This document shows, one piece after another, positions 1 to 10,291 of a stretch of DNA of 64,000 nucleotides (position 1 is the stretch's first letter; each line of letters begins with the position of its first letter). The DNA is from Phanerochaete sordida (Eukaryota; Basidiomycota; Agaricomycetes; Polyporales; Phanerochaetaceae), in NCBI GenBank assembly GCA_019973155.2, contig BPQB01000002.1, positions 496,001 through 560,000 on the forward strand, in the 5' to 3' direction. The position numbers were made by a program, and so were the translations under genes. The notes under the pieces are model-generated. The model was not told where the DNA came from, ran no database searches, and was given only the letters and a program-made list of their open reading frames with translations.

Positions 1-2547
1 GAGAAGGAACTCTACCTCATCCTTGAGTACGTCGAGGGCGGCGAGCTCTTCGACTTCTTGGTCAACCGCGGCAAGCTAGCTCCTCTCGAAGCGCTTGGGT
101 ACTTCAAACAGATCGTCTACGGTATCAACTATGCACACACCTTCTCTATTATCCACCGCGACCTCAAACCTGAGAACATCTTGATTCACTCCCTCGATCC
201 TCCCCTTGTCAAGATCGCTGACTGGGGCATGGCTGCCTTCGCTCCTCCGACTCTGCAACTTGAGACTAGCTGTGGCAGCCCTCACTACGCCAGCCCGGAG
301 ATCGTCAACGGACATCGCTACACTGGGACTGCAACCGACATCTGGAGCTGCGGCGTCATCTTGTATGCTCTTCTGACTGGGCGACTTCCATTTGACGACA
401 AGAATGTTCGGACTCTACTGGGGAAGGTCAAGCTTGGCAAATACGAAATGCCCACCTACATCGACCCGCTGGCCAAGGATCTGCTCTCTCGCATGCTCGT
501 CGTCGATTGTAAGAAGCGAATCTCGGTGAGGACCCAATCTGTCTTTCGTCGAGGCGGAACCAACTGACTTCTCGAACAGATGACCGAAGTCTTGGAGCAC
601 CCTTGGCTTCAAAGCACCACTCCGGGCATCACCTATGTGCCTGCTCCGCCTGTCTCTGAACTAGCCAGACCACTTCCTTCCGCTCGGCACATTGATCGTG
701 ACTTGTTCCATTCTCTTTGCGTCATCTGGGGTCGTCATGCGGACTACGAACAGATCAAGGCCGACTTACTCAGTCCTGCTGGTGAGGGCGTTCTCGCGAA
801 AGCCTTCTACTTCTTGCTCCAGAAGCATCGCGAGCGCACTATGGAAGAACACGGGATACTCATGGACGACATCCTGAAGTCTCCTGGCAAGGTGGTTATC
901 AAGCAGTACGCCACGCCCAAGTATCGTAAGGGCGAGTCGGAGATTATTCAGTCTACGAAGCCTCCACGTCCCACTATCTCTACGCTTTCGGAGCCCGCTG
1001 CATCTGCCTGCCGATCGCCTTCTCCAGTCCGCCCACTTCAGATGCCTGGTCTACCCGCGATTGCGATGGAGCGAACGGCTTCCCGGGATCACCCACCATC
1101 GCCTGTCGGGCCACGTCCTCAGCGGCCCCGGCCGACCTCCTCTCCTGTCGGCGAAGACATTATCGGCTCTCCTCCTGCTCGTGGCTACGCCTCAGATGCG
1201 CGTTCACGCCTGTCCACCGCTGGGTCTCCGACTCCCGTCCGAAAGCTTCAGCTCTCTGAGATGCTTGCTGGTCTTCCGCATGACTCTCGGTCACCTCGCT
1301 ATCCTGGGTACACTGGAACGTCTCGCCCGGTTTCAGTCCTCCCGCCGGTCACTGCTGGACAGCCTGCTCGCGGAACTTCGTCTATGACGCCTGGCTTCGT
1401 GCACGCTCCTACCCCTGTTCCGGCTCTGGAACCGAAGATCCTACCGATGATCACGGCGCCGAGGGTCGGGGACGCTGAGCTCCAGAGGACGATCGACCAG
1501 TACGCCAATATGGTCAACGAGCGTGTGCAGACCTGGAACACGGCGCAGTCTCAGCGCGTAACCGAACAGTCCGCGACCTCCGACACTGGAGCCCATCCTC
1601 ACGACGGCCACGTCCGGTCACGCAGCTCTAGGCCTGCGGAAGTGCCGTTGCGCCATGAGGAGCTCCGAGGGAACAAGGAGAACGTCGATGATGTTGATGC
1701 TGGAGCGAAGACCGCTCAGGGTACCGTTCCTGGAGGCCTTGGCTTTGGCTCTTCGGTCCCCATGCCCAACGCTCCTCTGGGCAAGGAAATGGCGAACCTT
1801 CTCGTGCTCGCTGGGCCGGAGAAGAGGGATAAGAAGCATCGCGGTAAGTCTATCCACTCAGCTTCACCACGCATAGACTGACGTTCCCAACCAGCTTCCA
1901 CCATCGACATCGGCTCTCCCAGCCTCCAGAAGCGCGGGACGTTCACCTCGATGCTCGGCTCCCCGGTTCCGATGTCACCCCCGCCTTCGACGCTCCTCGG
2001 ATCTCCAGCTGTCGGCGAGTTCAAGGGCTGGTTCTCAAACCTCTTCCACTGGAAGGCGCAGTCGTACCTGCTGTACTCAACGGACGACGTCGTCACGAGC
2101 CGGAACGAGGTCCGGCAGCTGCTGCAGAGCCTAGGCATCTCGGTGCTCGAAGACTTCCAGTGGGGCATCCTCAAGTGCCGCGCGGACGACGTGTACGAGC
2201 ACGGGAGCCTCGTGCAGAAGGCCACGCGCTTCCGCGTCGAGGTGCACAACGCGGCGACCTACGTGCACGGCGCTGGGCCCGCGACGCCGCGCCTCGCGCA
2301 CCACCCGGTCGCGCACAACGCGATGTCGCCGCAGATGTCCGCCCCGCGCAGCCGCACGCAGCTCGAGCGCCCGCACGGCTACGACACGGTCATCGCGCTC
2401 GCGCTCGAGAAGGGCTCGGTGACGACGTTCAAGGCCGTCTACCAACGCGTCAAGGCGGACTGGCGGCTCGATGCGCTGCAGAGCCCGCGCACGTCGGTGG
2501 TTGGGGGGAACGTGACGCCGAGCATCGACCAGAGGCTCATGGCGTGA
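1..2547 (+). CDS. Gin4/Hsl1-type Ser/Thr protein kinase, 5' end cut off by window
   Basis: The reading frame is already open at base 1, so the gene is partial. Exons 1-525, 580-1843 and 1895-2547 give 813 residues plus stop. The kinase domain fills the first ~200 residues: catalytic HRDLKPEN near nt 150-175, the magnesium-loop triplet (DWG, nt 220-228, where DFG is usual), a CAMK-like activation segment GSPHYASPE, and DIWSCGVILYALLTGRLPF. The FDFLVNRG hinge region and the long Ser/Pro-rich middle fit the Gin4/Hsl1/Kcc4 group of septin-associated, cell-cycle kinases. The last ~100 residues (about nt 2020-2280 onward) look like the KA1-like membrane-binding domain at the C-terminus of that group. 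Family assignment rests on remembered motifs; which of the Gin4/Hsl1 types it is cannot be decided without the N-terminus. Confidence 0.92.
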
Positions 2548-2807
2548 GGCTTGCGGCTCAGAACACTACCAGAACATTTTATAGAGCACTTCGGTGCATC
2601 CATTACTATACGTCATTCATTTTGTAGACTAGATTCCACTCCTTAGACGGCCTATACAGTATGTCATGCACACATCATGCCTCACAGCGAGTCACACATA
2701 GCTTGCCAACCAAGACGTACGCAGAAAGCAACTTGCACAGTGAGGGAGTATGAGCGAACCAAGCATAGATGCAAGCAAACATGATATTGTCACCGTGGTA
2801 ATGACAT
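2548..2807. other. Tail-to-tail intergenic between kinase and ERG2
   Basis: A 260-bp spacer that must hold the 3' ends of both convergent genes. It is AT-richer than the flanking coding sequence. No gene, repeat or clear poly(A) signal was identified. Confidence 0.6.
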
Positions 2808-3631
2808 CTAGATTTTACCCAGGAGAAGGTTCTTGCCCATCTCGCGAGCGGTGATGCGAGCAGTGTTGTAGAAAGAGGTGTAGTCGAGCGTCGAGGACAG
2901 CATGTCCGCGAGGCCGAACGGCATCATAGGCGGAATCCATCCTGCGCGAACGCATGAGCAACGCGAGCAAAGACAGCTTATACGATACGCACCTCTTGCA
3001 TACTCCAACGCGAAGCAGCCCTCATGCATCTTGTACTGCTTCTGCTGCCCCCTCCGCATGAGGTGCACGGAGCCGGCGGGGTAGCGCTCCATCGTGAGGT
3101 TCGGCGGCATGAACGCCCACTGCTCGCCGACGAGGATGTTGAAGTAGTCGTCGGCGGTGTGCATGCCCGTGTGGCCCTCGGTGCCGAGCGGCGTGCCGAA
3201 GACGATGAGGTACTCGGTGATGCTCGCGTGGATGATGTACATCGCGCCCATCGCGCCGCCGGCGTTGTTGAAGACCCACTCGGACGAGTTCGTGTTCAGC
3301 GCGACGCGCGTGCTCGGGTACGTCTCCGTCAGGTTCTTCACGATGTAGTCCGCCATGAACGCGGTGTCGTCCTTGTGCGGCGCCGCGGCGATCGCGGCCT
3401 GCGCGAGCTCGTGCAGGCTCTCGGGGTCGAAGACGTACCACCGGTCCTGCGCGACGCGTGTCAGCGTCCCGGAAGAAGACACCTCGGCACAACGCTAACC
3501 TTGATAGTGTCCAGGTACTGACACGTCACGTAGACCGCCGCCGCTGCAATGAGGCGGAAGAACCACTTCGTGAGCCAGCTGCCGCCCGCCTTCGGCGTCG
3601 GTTTCGCGCTTTTCGTCTTGCCCGTCGCCAT
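2808..3631 (-). CDS. ERG2: C-8 sterol isomerase (ERG2 / sigma-1 receptor family)
   Basis: Isomerises the sterol double bond from C8 to C7 in ergosterol synthesis, acting at the ER membrane. Exons (minus strand) 3631-3500, 3446-2993 and 2941-2808 encode 239 residues, close to the usual ERG2 length. A short N-terminal hydrophobic segment (WFFRLIAAAAVYVTCQYL) is the single membrane anchor. Family blocks follow: WYVFDPESLHELA, GGAMGAMYIIHASITEYLI, FGTPLGTEGHTGMHTADDYF, and the C-terminal PFGLADMLSSTLDYTSFYNT. Introns are 53 and 51 bp with CTGAC-type branch sites. The start at 3631 is the first ATG in frame; upstream in-frame codons are TTG. It shares a 369-bp divergent promoter with SPC2. Confidence 0.96.
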
Positions 3632-4000
3632 CGTCAAGGCCGTCAAAGGGGAGGACCTGGGTGTCTGGTGGAGACGAGGTGGACGTTAAGAGCAAGGAGC
3701 GCGTCGCGCCATTTTCAGGCAGCGCAGGCTCGTACGAGTCTCACAGCATACGCGAAGTCAGCGCGACTGACTGATGAGACCGGTTCGCTTTCCGCGCCTA
3801 GCCAAACCGCTGATGATCAAACTTTGCTGAACCGAACCACAGGGCCGCCACGTTGAGCCTTCCCTGTTGGTCGCTCCTGTAACTCTCCCTCAACCATCCA
3901 AAATTAGGGCCCTGCTCTCCTTGGTCTGCGGTCCATCCTCATCTTCATCTCCTGCATTGCTCCTATCTTCTGTTACTACCCCGCTTCGGCCCTAAAAACA
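3632..4000. promoter_or_regulatory. Divergent promoter ERG2 / SPC2
   Basis: A 369-bp head-to-head spacer between the ERG2 start (3631, minus) and the SPC2 start (4001, plus). Pyrimidine-rich stretches lie at 3880-3985 next to SPC2, typical of fungal TATA-less promoters. No recognised sterol-response motif was found by eye. Confidence 0.6.
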
Positions 4001-5027
4001 ATGGCAGCGCGCGGACGCAAGACAGCCAACGGCGTCTCAGAACCACCAGCGGAATTCGAGTCAAGTCAGGACGGCTCTGCACCAGGAGCGAGCAGCATAT
4101 CAACACTGCTCACGACACCAGCGACGGGGGTGCAGAGGGACGAGGTCAAGGTCAACAATGCGAGCGTGTCGGACATGAAGCATGCATGCGACGACGCCTT
4201 GAAACGCGTGAGTACCGTGTCCCCCGCTCGTGCACGTCCTGCCTGCGCCCCGCCCTGGCCTGTGCGTTCAGCATGCGGGGCTTTCGTCGTGCCTGGACGA
4301 CGTCTGCGCCCCGCGCGGTGCCTCTCCCCCACGTCTGTGTTGCAATCCGCTCTTAACCTCTCCCGCCGTGACGCAATGCTCATTGGTCGCGTGCCGCACA
4401 GTTCCTCTCACGCCCGGACCTCTTCAACCAGATCTACACACACACCGACGTGCGGCTCGGGCTCGGCTGGGCAAGCGTGCTCGTCGCGGGCCTCACAGGG
4501 CTCTACGGCTACAAGATCGAGTTCGAGAAGAGCAAGCCCGTGGTGTGGGCCGGCCTCATCCTGTGAGTCGCGCGCTCGCGCAGGCCCCGCGTGCGTGCGC
4601 CCGGCACTGACGCTCCTGCGCCCAGGTACATCCTCCTGACGTCGCTCCAAGCGCTGTATGCGTACTTTGTCGAGGGCGACATCGTCTTTGTCGGCAAGCG
4701 CAAAACGCTCGACAAGCGGGTACGCGTCTCCCCGCCTGTGTCCGCCTCTCGCCCGGAGACTGACGCTACGCCCAGATCGTGACCGAGCGGATAACGATCT
4801 CGTCGACGTCGACGCCGTCGACGCCGGACACACCGCCCGCGTACGCGCTCGCGCTCAACTTCGTGCGCTCGACGTCGGGCGGCAAGAGCCTGCTGTCCAA
4901 GGGCCGCGCGGCGGCACGGCGGGGCTACAACACGTTCTTCGACGAGACCGGCGTGCTCGACCAGGAGGAGTTCGAGCGCTGGGTCGGCGGCGCGGTCGCG
5001 GCGGTCATGGAGGGCAAGCAGAACTAG
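4001..5027 (+). CDS. SPC2: Signal peptidase complex subunit 2 (SPC25 family)
   Basis: Non-catalytic subunit of the ER signal peptidase complex. Exons 4001-4207, 4402-4562, 4626-4719 and 4776-5027 give 237 residues. The N-terminal ~65 residues are polar. Two closely spaced hydrophobic segments follow: LGLGWASVLVAGLTGLYGY and VVWAGLILYILLTSLQALYAY, split by intron 2, the two-helix hairpin expected for SPC25. A cytosolic tail (VFVGKRKTLDKR, then the Ser/Thr/Pro-rich TERITISSTSTPSTP and RGYNTFFDETGVLDQEEFERWV) matches the family. Intron 1 (194 bp) is long for this window; the others are 56-63 bp. Confidence 0.9.
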
Positions 5028-5504
5028 CCCGGCCGCACGCAGGGTTGCACTTTGGGCTGGAGGCATTCGGGTCGCTGGATGGGTTTGATACCACGCACGT
5101 TTGTACTTTATCTGTCATGATTTCCCTCTTTATTGCATTTGTGAATGTACTGCTATGCTCGACGACTGGTGAAGCGGACACGACGGCGCAGCTACTAGGC
5201 GTCCCAATGACTCATGGTGAGGAGGGGCCACTTCGAACGAGGGTCCACCGGTTCATGCTGCCCAACCAAGGAGGCACTGTAGTTGCGAACATGCAAGAAG
5301 CCGGGAACTCAGATGACAGCGCAGATGCACACCCTCTACGGTCCAGTGAGCACGCCACATGCAGCTCGCGCCAGCCAACTCAAGATTCTCTCGCACAGGT
5401 TGCCTCTCGAGGCAGAGTTCCCGAGGAAAAACAATCGTACAGTAGTATTATAGGAGACGGCAAAATAATACATAAATAATACAACAGACCCGAGAGAATG
5501 AGAC
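5028..5504. other. Convergent intergenic SPC2 / H2A
   Basis: A 477-bp tail-to-tail region. It holds the 3' untranslated regions of SPC2 (AT-rich stretch about 5098-5160) and H2A (AT-rich stretch about 5430-5485). No ORF with coding character and no repeat was seen. Confidence 0.6.
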
Positions 5505-6088
5505 TTAAACCTCCTGAGACTCGCCCTTCTTGCCCTTCTGCGTCTTGCTCGGGAGCAGCTGGGGTAACTGTGAGCGAGAGCACAGGAGAAGCAAATGGGA
5601 GTGGACGTACTGCAGGGTCAATGTGTGGCACGACACCACCCTGTGAGATGACGACGTCGCCGAGGAGCTTGTTCAGCCTATACGGAGACCAGAGTCAGAA
5701 GAAGGGAAGTATGAGACTGAGGATGGTACGCACTCCTCGTCGTTGCGGATGGCGAGCTGGAGGTGACGGGGGACAATACGCTGCTTCTTGTTGTCGCGCG
5801 CAGCGTTGCCGGCGAGCTCGAGGATCTCGGCAGCGAGGTACTCGAGGACAGCGGCGAGGTAGACTAGGATATGGGAGTCAGATTCTCGTGCGTAAATTTT
5901 CGGAGCCGCGCAGACGCACCTGGGGCACCAGCGCCGACACGCTGGGCGTAGTTGCCGCGCTTGAGGAGACGGTGGACACGGCCGACAGGGAACTGCAGGC
6001 CGGCCTTGGCAGAGCGAGACTGCGACTTGCCGGAGGCCTCGGCGGCGGCCTTGCCGGACTTGGACTTGCCAGAACCCTTGCCAGACAT
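5505..6088 (-). CDS. H2A: Histone H2A (with SQE phosphorylation motif)
   Basis: Core histone. Exons 6088-5920, 5863-5734, 5677-5611 and 5567-5505 give 142 residues. The fold is complete: [45 protein letters not shown], then the acidic-patch region [19 protein letters not shown]. The protein ends in SQEV, the S-Q-acidic-hydrophobic C-terminus that makes fungal canonical H2A also serve as the damage-marked H2A.X form. Three introns of 43-57 bp interrupt the gene, so it is not the intronless replication-type histone gene of animals. It is divergent from H2B. Confidence 0.98.
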
Positions 6089-6415
6089 TGCGAAGTGTTG
6101 TGTGGGGGCGGTGGGTGGTGTGAGCGCGAGGGCGAGGGTGGCGGGGGCGTGCAGAGATGGAGGACGCTGCGAGCGCGGTGCAGGGCAGCTTTATATCGAC
6201 GCGCCGCTCGGCAGCCGCCGGCGGTCACGCGTCTGCGTTGTTTGTTGAATGGCAATCAACGGACGTCACGTGCCAGCGCGTTGGCCAAACAATCCGTTTG
6301 GGGACACGCGCCTCTATAAATACGGCCTTGGGCAGAGACCACGACCATCCATACCTCTCCCGCGTACCACCACCTCCTTCGCCGTCGCCCACCCCACCCA
6401 GCCCACCACACAGCA
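6089..6415. promoter_or_regulatory. Bidirectional H2A/H2B promoter
   Basis: A 327-bp head-to-head promoter. A TATA-type box for H2B (tataaata, 6315-6322) lies 94 bp before the H2B ATG; a mirror box for H2A (tttatat on plus, 6190-6196) lies about 100 bp before the H2A ATG. The two boxes are ~120 bp apart, leaving a short central region with ttggccaa (6281-6288) and CGTCACGTG-like sequence near 6263. Confidence 0.85.
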
Positions 6416-7013
6416 ATGGCACCCAAGCCCGCCTCCACTGCCGGCAAGGCCCCCGCGTCCACCGCCTCCAAGGCCCCGGCCAAGACCATCGAGTCCAAGG
6501 CCGCGAAGAAGACCTCGAAGCCTGCTGCGTCGGGCGCCGACGGCGAGAAGAAGAAGCGGCGAAAGTCGCGCAAGGAGACCTACTCCTCGTACATCTACAA
6601 GGGTGAGCGCGGCTTGCAGTTTGGCGCGGAGTCATTCTCACACGTCGCGCAGTCCTCAAGCAGGTCCACCCTGACACGGGTATCTCCAACAAGGCGATGG
6701 CCATCCTCAACTCGTTTGTCAACGACATCTTTGAGCGCATCGCCACCGAGGCGTCCAGTGAGTCAAACTTTGCTTCGAAGCCTGGGTGCATTTGCTTATC
6801 GTTGGCCACAGAGCTCGCGTCGTACTCCAAGAAGTCGACGATCTCATCACGAGAGATCCAGACTGCTGTCCGCCTCATCCTGCCGGGTGAGCTGGCCAAG
6901 CACGCCATCTCTGAGGGTACCAAGTCGGTGACCAAGGTGTGTTCGCATGCATATTTGACCTGTTATGGCTGCTTACTCACCTTTTGCAGTTCTCCAGCGC
7001 CGGTGCCAAGTAA
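6416..7013 (+). CDS. H2B: Histone H2B
   Basis: Core histone partner of H2A. Exons 6416-6602, 6653-6757, 6812-6936 and 6990-7013 encode 146 residues. The Lys/Ala-rich N-terminal tail (about residues 1-55) is followed by [23 protein letters not shown], a complete histone fold with [21 protein letters not shown], and the C-terminal [24 protein letters not shown]. The last exon carries only 24 coding bases (FSSAGAK and stop), leaving the final intron in the extreme 3' end of the frame. It is co-located with H2A, which should give matched expression in S phase. Confidence 0.98.
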
Positions 7014-7638
7014 ATTTCTCTATATCTCGGGACTTTCTGTTGTGTTGTATTGTATCCTGTACTGTTTATTTATAATTTCATCTAGTCTTGTCTCCCCAGA
7101 TCTTCGCTGTCGCCCGAGTTCGTGCATCGCAAGATTGAGCTGTATCCAGGGAAGCCGAAGTCGCCTGTGCGGCCGTTGCGCAGCATGAGAGGGTTCTGCG
7201 GGCGTGTATCAGGTGCTGAGGTGAGTTGCCCGTTCAATGGGTGGGCTGCCTTTGAGTTGGAACTCCGTACTCCATACTCGGCCGGTGTACGTAAATCTCG
7301 GCACAATGTTCGTGGAGAACGTGCGAAGGCTGCCCGCTGGCTGTGCTCGCTGTGAATGGTGTCTGCGCGAGCGAACGGCGGATGTTGCTCGGTCGGCGGG
7401 CGGCAGGAGCATCGTGCCTCGTGGGCCGCACACTGGGATGGTTAATCGCGCGGTGGCGGCCGGGCGGCCTGAGGCTATTCTCTATCGAGCGAGAAGTTCC
7501 GCAAGTGCTATTCGGTCCGAAGTCGGGTCAGCAAGGTTTGATGGCTCCCCCGCACGCCCGCGCAGTTTGCACGAAGACAGCCTCGCTCCGCAGGAATCAC
7601 GGCCCCCCCGCCCAGCACGGCTCCCTACCGAACCCTCC
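7014..7638. other. Intergenic H2B to family A1
   Basis: A 625-bp spacer. 7014-7085 is AT-rich and is probably the H2B 3' UTR. The rest is GC-rich and open in more than one frame, but these frames lack similarity to anything I recognise and are best read as the A1 upstream region. Confidence 0.5.
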
Positions 7639-8954
7639 ATGCAACCACCACCACCCCTCGAGCTCCTCTACAACATCTGCGCCCCGCTCATCGCCGAGTA
7701 CATCGACGACCTGCTCGCGGGGCGGCTCAAGTACGGCGCCCCGCCGCCCCCCGAGCCCGGCGAGGACGCCCCCGCCGCGGGCGAGTACGCCGACCCCGCG
7801 CGCACGGCCCCGAACCCCGTCCTCCCGCTGCTGCAGGCGTCCGTGCGCGTGCGGCACGCCGCGCTCATGGTGCTCTCGGATGCGCTGGGGATCGCGCTCG
7901 ACAAGACGGGCCTCGGCCGGTGCGTGCGCCCCGCCCCCGCACAGACGGCCGCCGCGCGCGCGGCGGCGCTGACGGCCCCCCCCCTCCCCTAGCCTCGCCG
8001 CGAAGCCGTGGGGCGCGATCGAGCCGGTGCGGCTGCGGCTGTGGCGCGCGCGGCACACGCCGTTCGCGCGGGGCGCGCCGCTCGCGGTGTGCCCGCCGCT
8101 GCGCGCGGGCGCGCCGTTCCTGCAGACGTACGAGCGCGTCGCGTTCGCGATCGAGAGCTTCCGGCACCTGCTCGCGCACCTCGCGGGCGAGATCCCGGGC
8201 GTGACGGACGCGGTGCTGGGCCCGATGGAGCGCCGCCGCGCGATCGAGGGCTACCTCGCCGCGTTCCCGTTCATGCAGATGATGCACCGCATGTGCCACT
8301 ACAAGCCCGTCGTCCGCGAGGAGGCCTTCCGCGAGCTCGCGTACGGACGGCTGTTCGTGACGGTGCTGCTCGCGGGATACGGTGCGTCTGCGATCTGGCT
8401 CGCGGCCGTGCTGTGGCGTTGCTGACGCCCCCCGCAAGGTTTCATTGTGTGCGAACGTGTCCAGTACTCGCTCGATTGGCTGTTTCAAACGCCAGAAGAC
8501 GTGGTGGCGCCGACGCTACGGGTGAGTGGCCTGTTTCGCACCCCGATCTGTCCCTGCATCGATGCTGATGGGCTTCTCCAGTGTGAATATGACACATGCG
8601 TGGATCTGACACGCTGGATAGACACGCTTGAGTCCTGGTACGACGGGATGCTGTTCAACGGAAACGCCAACATGTTGACAATGGAAGACTTTTTCGACTT
8701 TGGGAAGGCAAGCATTGTGAGGCTATCCATCGCGCCGGGCACCTAACAGGATTCGGTCTTCTTGGGTACTACTCACGCGGCTGCAGATGCTGACCGGGCT
8801 CACGCCACTCGATATCGATCCCGCAGATGCACAGGTGTATACGCCCGTGGTGGCGCAGGTGCGGGCGGTGATGCGCTCGCGGAAGACAGAGGTGCACAAC
8901 TACATGGGGAAGATCGCGCTGCTCATGGAGGAGCGGGGGCTCCGGGCGTGCTGA
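7639..8954 (+). CDS. Family A protein, copy A1 (unknown function)
   Basis: Exons 7639-7919, 7993-8381, 8439-8521, 8582-8716 and 8787-8954 give 351 residues. I do not recognise a named domain. It shares with A2 and A3 the same five-exon plan with identical intron phases (2, 1, 0, 0) and these blocks: N-terminal PLELLYNICAPLIAEYIDDLL, then NPVLPLLQASVRVRHAALMVLSDALGI, then TGLGR/LAAKPW across intron 1. The N-terminus resembles the start of an F-box-like helix (L-P-x-E-L-L), but that is only a suggestion. The start is set by alignment with A3. Third and fourth exons are less conserved between copies. Confidence 0.75.
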
Positions 8955-9469
8955 GAGGCTCAGGTACGGACCCGTCCGCACGCTCGCCCGCGGCGCGGTT
9001 GATTGATGTCTTACCACCATTCCCACCGAATATGATTGATACCCCCTTCTGCGTCTCGCGTGCGCGCGGGAGAACAGCGCAGAACGTTCTGAGCGCGCGC
9101 GCAGCGGGCCTCCCCTGCGCCCGCCCCCGTGGGCCCCACCGCCCATCTCGGGCCCGCCTTACGGCAGCCCCAGGCGCCCCCGCGCCAGCGCTCAGCCGGC
9201 CGCGCCGCCGGCCGGACGCCACAAGGCTGATGGCGCGTCACGTGCCTGCTCTGCTGCCGAACGCGTCCTCGGCGTTGCCAGCTCGGGCCTTGTTAGCCTC
9301 GTCCGGCGATGGCACATTGACACATTGCCAGCGTTGCCTTATCGGGCTATGCCTCGCAGCCATCCGTCCATCGCAGCCCTTCCGACGCGAGCACGGCCGG
9401 CCGAACGCGAGCCCACACGCACGCTCCCACATCCTCCGCATCGCATCCCGATCCGCTATCGCACCCTCC
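8955..9469. other. Intergenic with family A upstream element
   Basis: A 515-bp GC-rich region after A1. At 9207-9246 lies a block (gccggccggacgccac, then aggctga and a CACGTG box) that is also present upstream of A2 at 12373-12412. It sits about 260 bp before the first recognisable coding relic of pseudogene A4, so it is probably the old promoter of A4. Confidence 0.55.
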
Positions 9470-10280
9470 CACATGGGATTTGCGGCAGCATCGTGGCAAG
9501 TTGCGTGGACGATCGTGATCCGCGGGCCCCTGCAATACGTACCCCCGCCTCCCGCGAGCCTCGTTCCGGCCGGCTCTCCAGTCGCACGGCGGAGATGAGC
9601 TGGACCCTTGCGTTATCGGCTCCTCATCCTGGCGCCGCGCTCCTTGCGAGTTACGGCACGCCACGCTGCGGACCCTGTCGGGCGTCGCGGGTGCCCCTCT
9701 GAGAGGGATGGGGGTGTGGGATCGTACGTGGCCTCCCTGATCACCAGGGCCCTGCTGTTCTTATCACGTGTGGCAGCCGAGCTGAGAAGCCGTGGGCGTG
9801 TTCATGCCCGACGTGCGGAGATCATGGGAAGCACGAGCCGCCGCCGCCGCCGACGGCACAGAGGCGGCAGTCGCTATGCCCCGCAATCGGCAGGGACGAA
9901 GCCGTCCGAGATGCCAGCGGAGAAGAGTGACCTGCATACATGCTGTCACGAGCGTCTCAAAGACAGTAAACGATATTCCAGTTCTACATTCTGGACGGCG
10001 ACGAATTGAAGAGGTGAATTCATTCTACGACCCGCCCGCATCCGCTAACGAGATCGCCTATGCCGCAGATGCAGTCCGTATGCTCGAAGCGATAATAGTG
10101 CCCAAGCCTCAATGCTCGTCTGACTCTAGACATGAAGCGCGCGCCCTGTCGTGCTCGCGGCGTGCATGCAGGCGCTGCGCTGCTCACGCACGTCGTGCGC
10201 ACGCGCTTCTTCTGGCACTGCGCACGCCGCCGCCGCCCCTTGGAAGGACTTATCTCGCTGTGCGCGGGCGAACCTGAGCG
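9470..10280 (+). pseudogene. Family A relic (A4)
   Basis: Pieces of family A lie in order but in different frames: ICGSIVASCVDD (about 9479-9514, matching ICCRVVAKYVDD of A2), GPLQYVPPPPAS (about 9522-9557, matching GPLQYVPPP of A2), ELRHATLRTLS (about 9646-9680, matching DLRHATLRALS of A2), EKPW (about 9786, matching the exon-2 start EEKPW/AAKPW) and TRFFW (about 10201, matching TRFFW of A3). Frame changes and stops between the blocks exclude a working product. Ends are approximate. It lies between A1 and the minus-strand MYND gene. Confidence 0.75.
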
Positions 10281-10291
10281 GTGATTACTGC

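Noticed and set aside
2131..2627. Long frames on both strands over the kinase 3' end
   Set aside because: Arg/Ala-rich shadows caused by GC-rich third positions; the kinase frame explains the region.
7237..7638. In-frame extension upstream of the A1 start
   Set aside because: No similarity to A2 or A3 and no family N-terminus; the paralogues start at the position equivalent to 7639.
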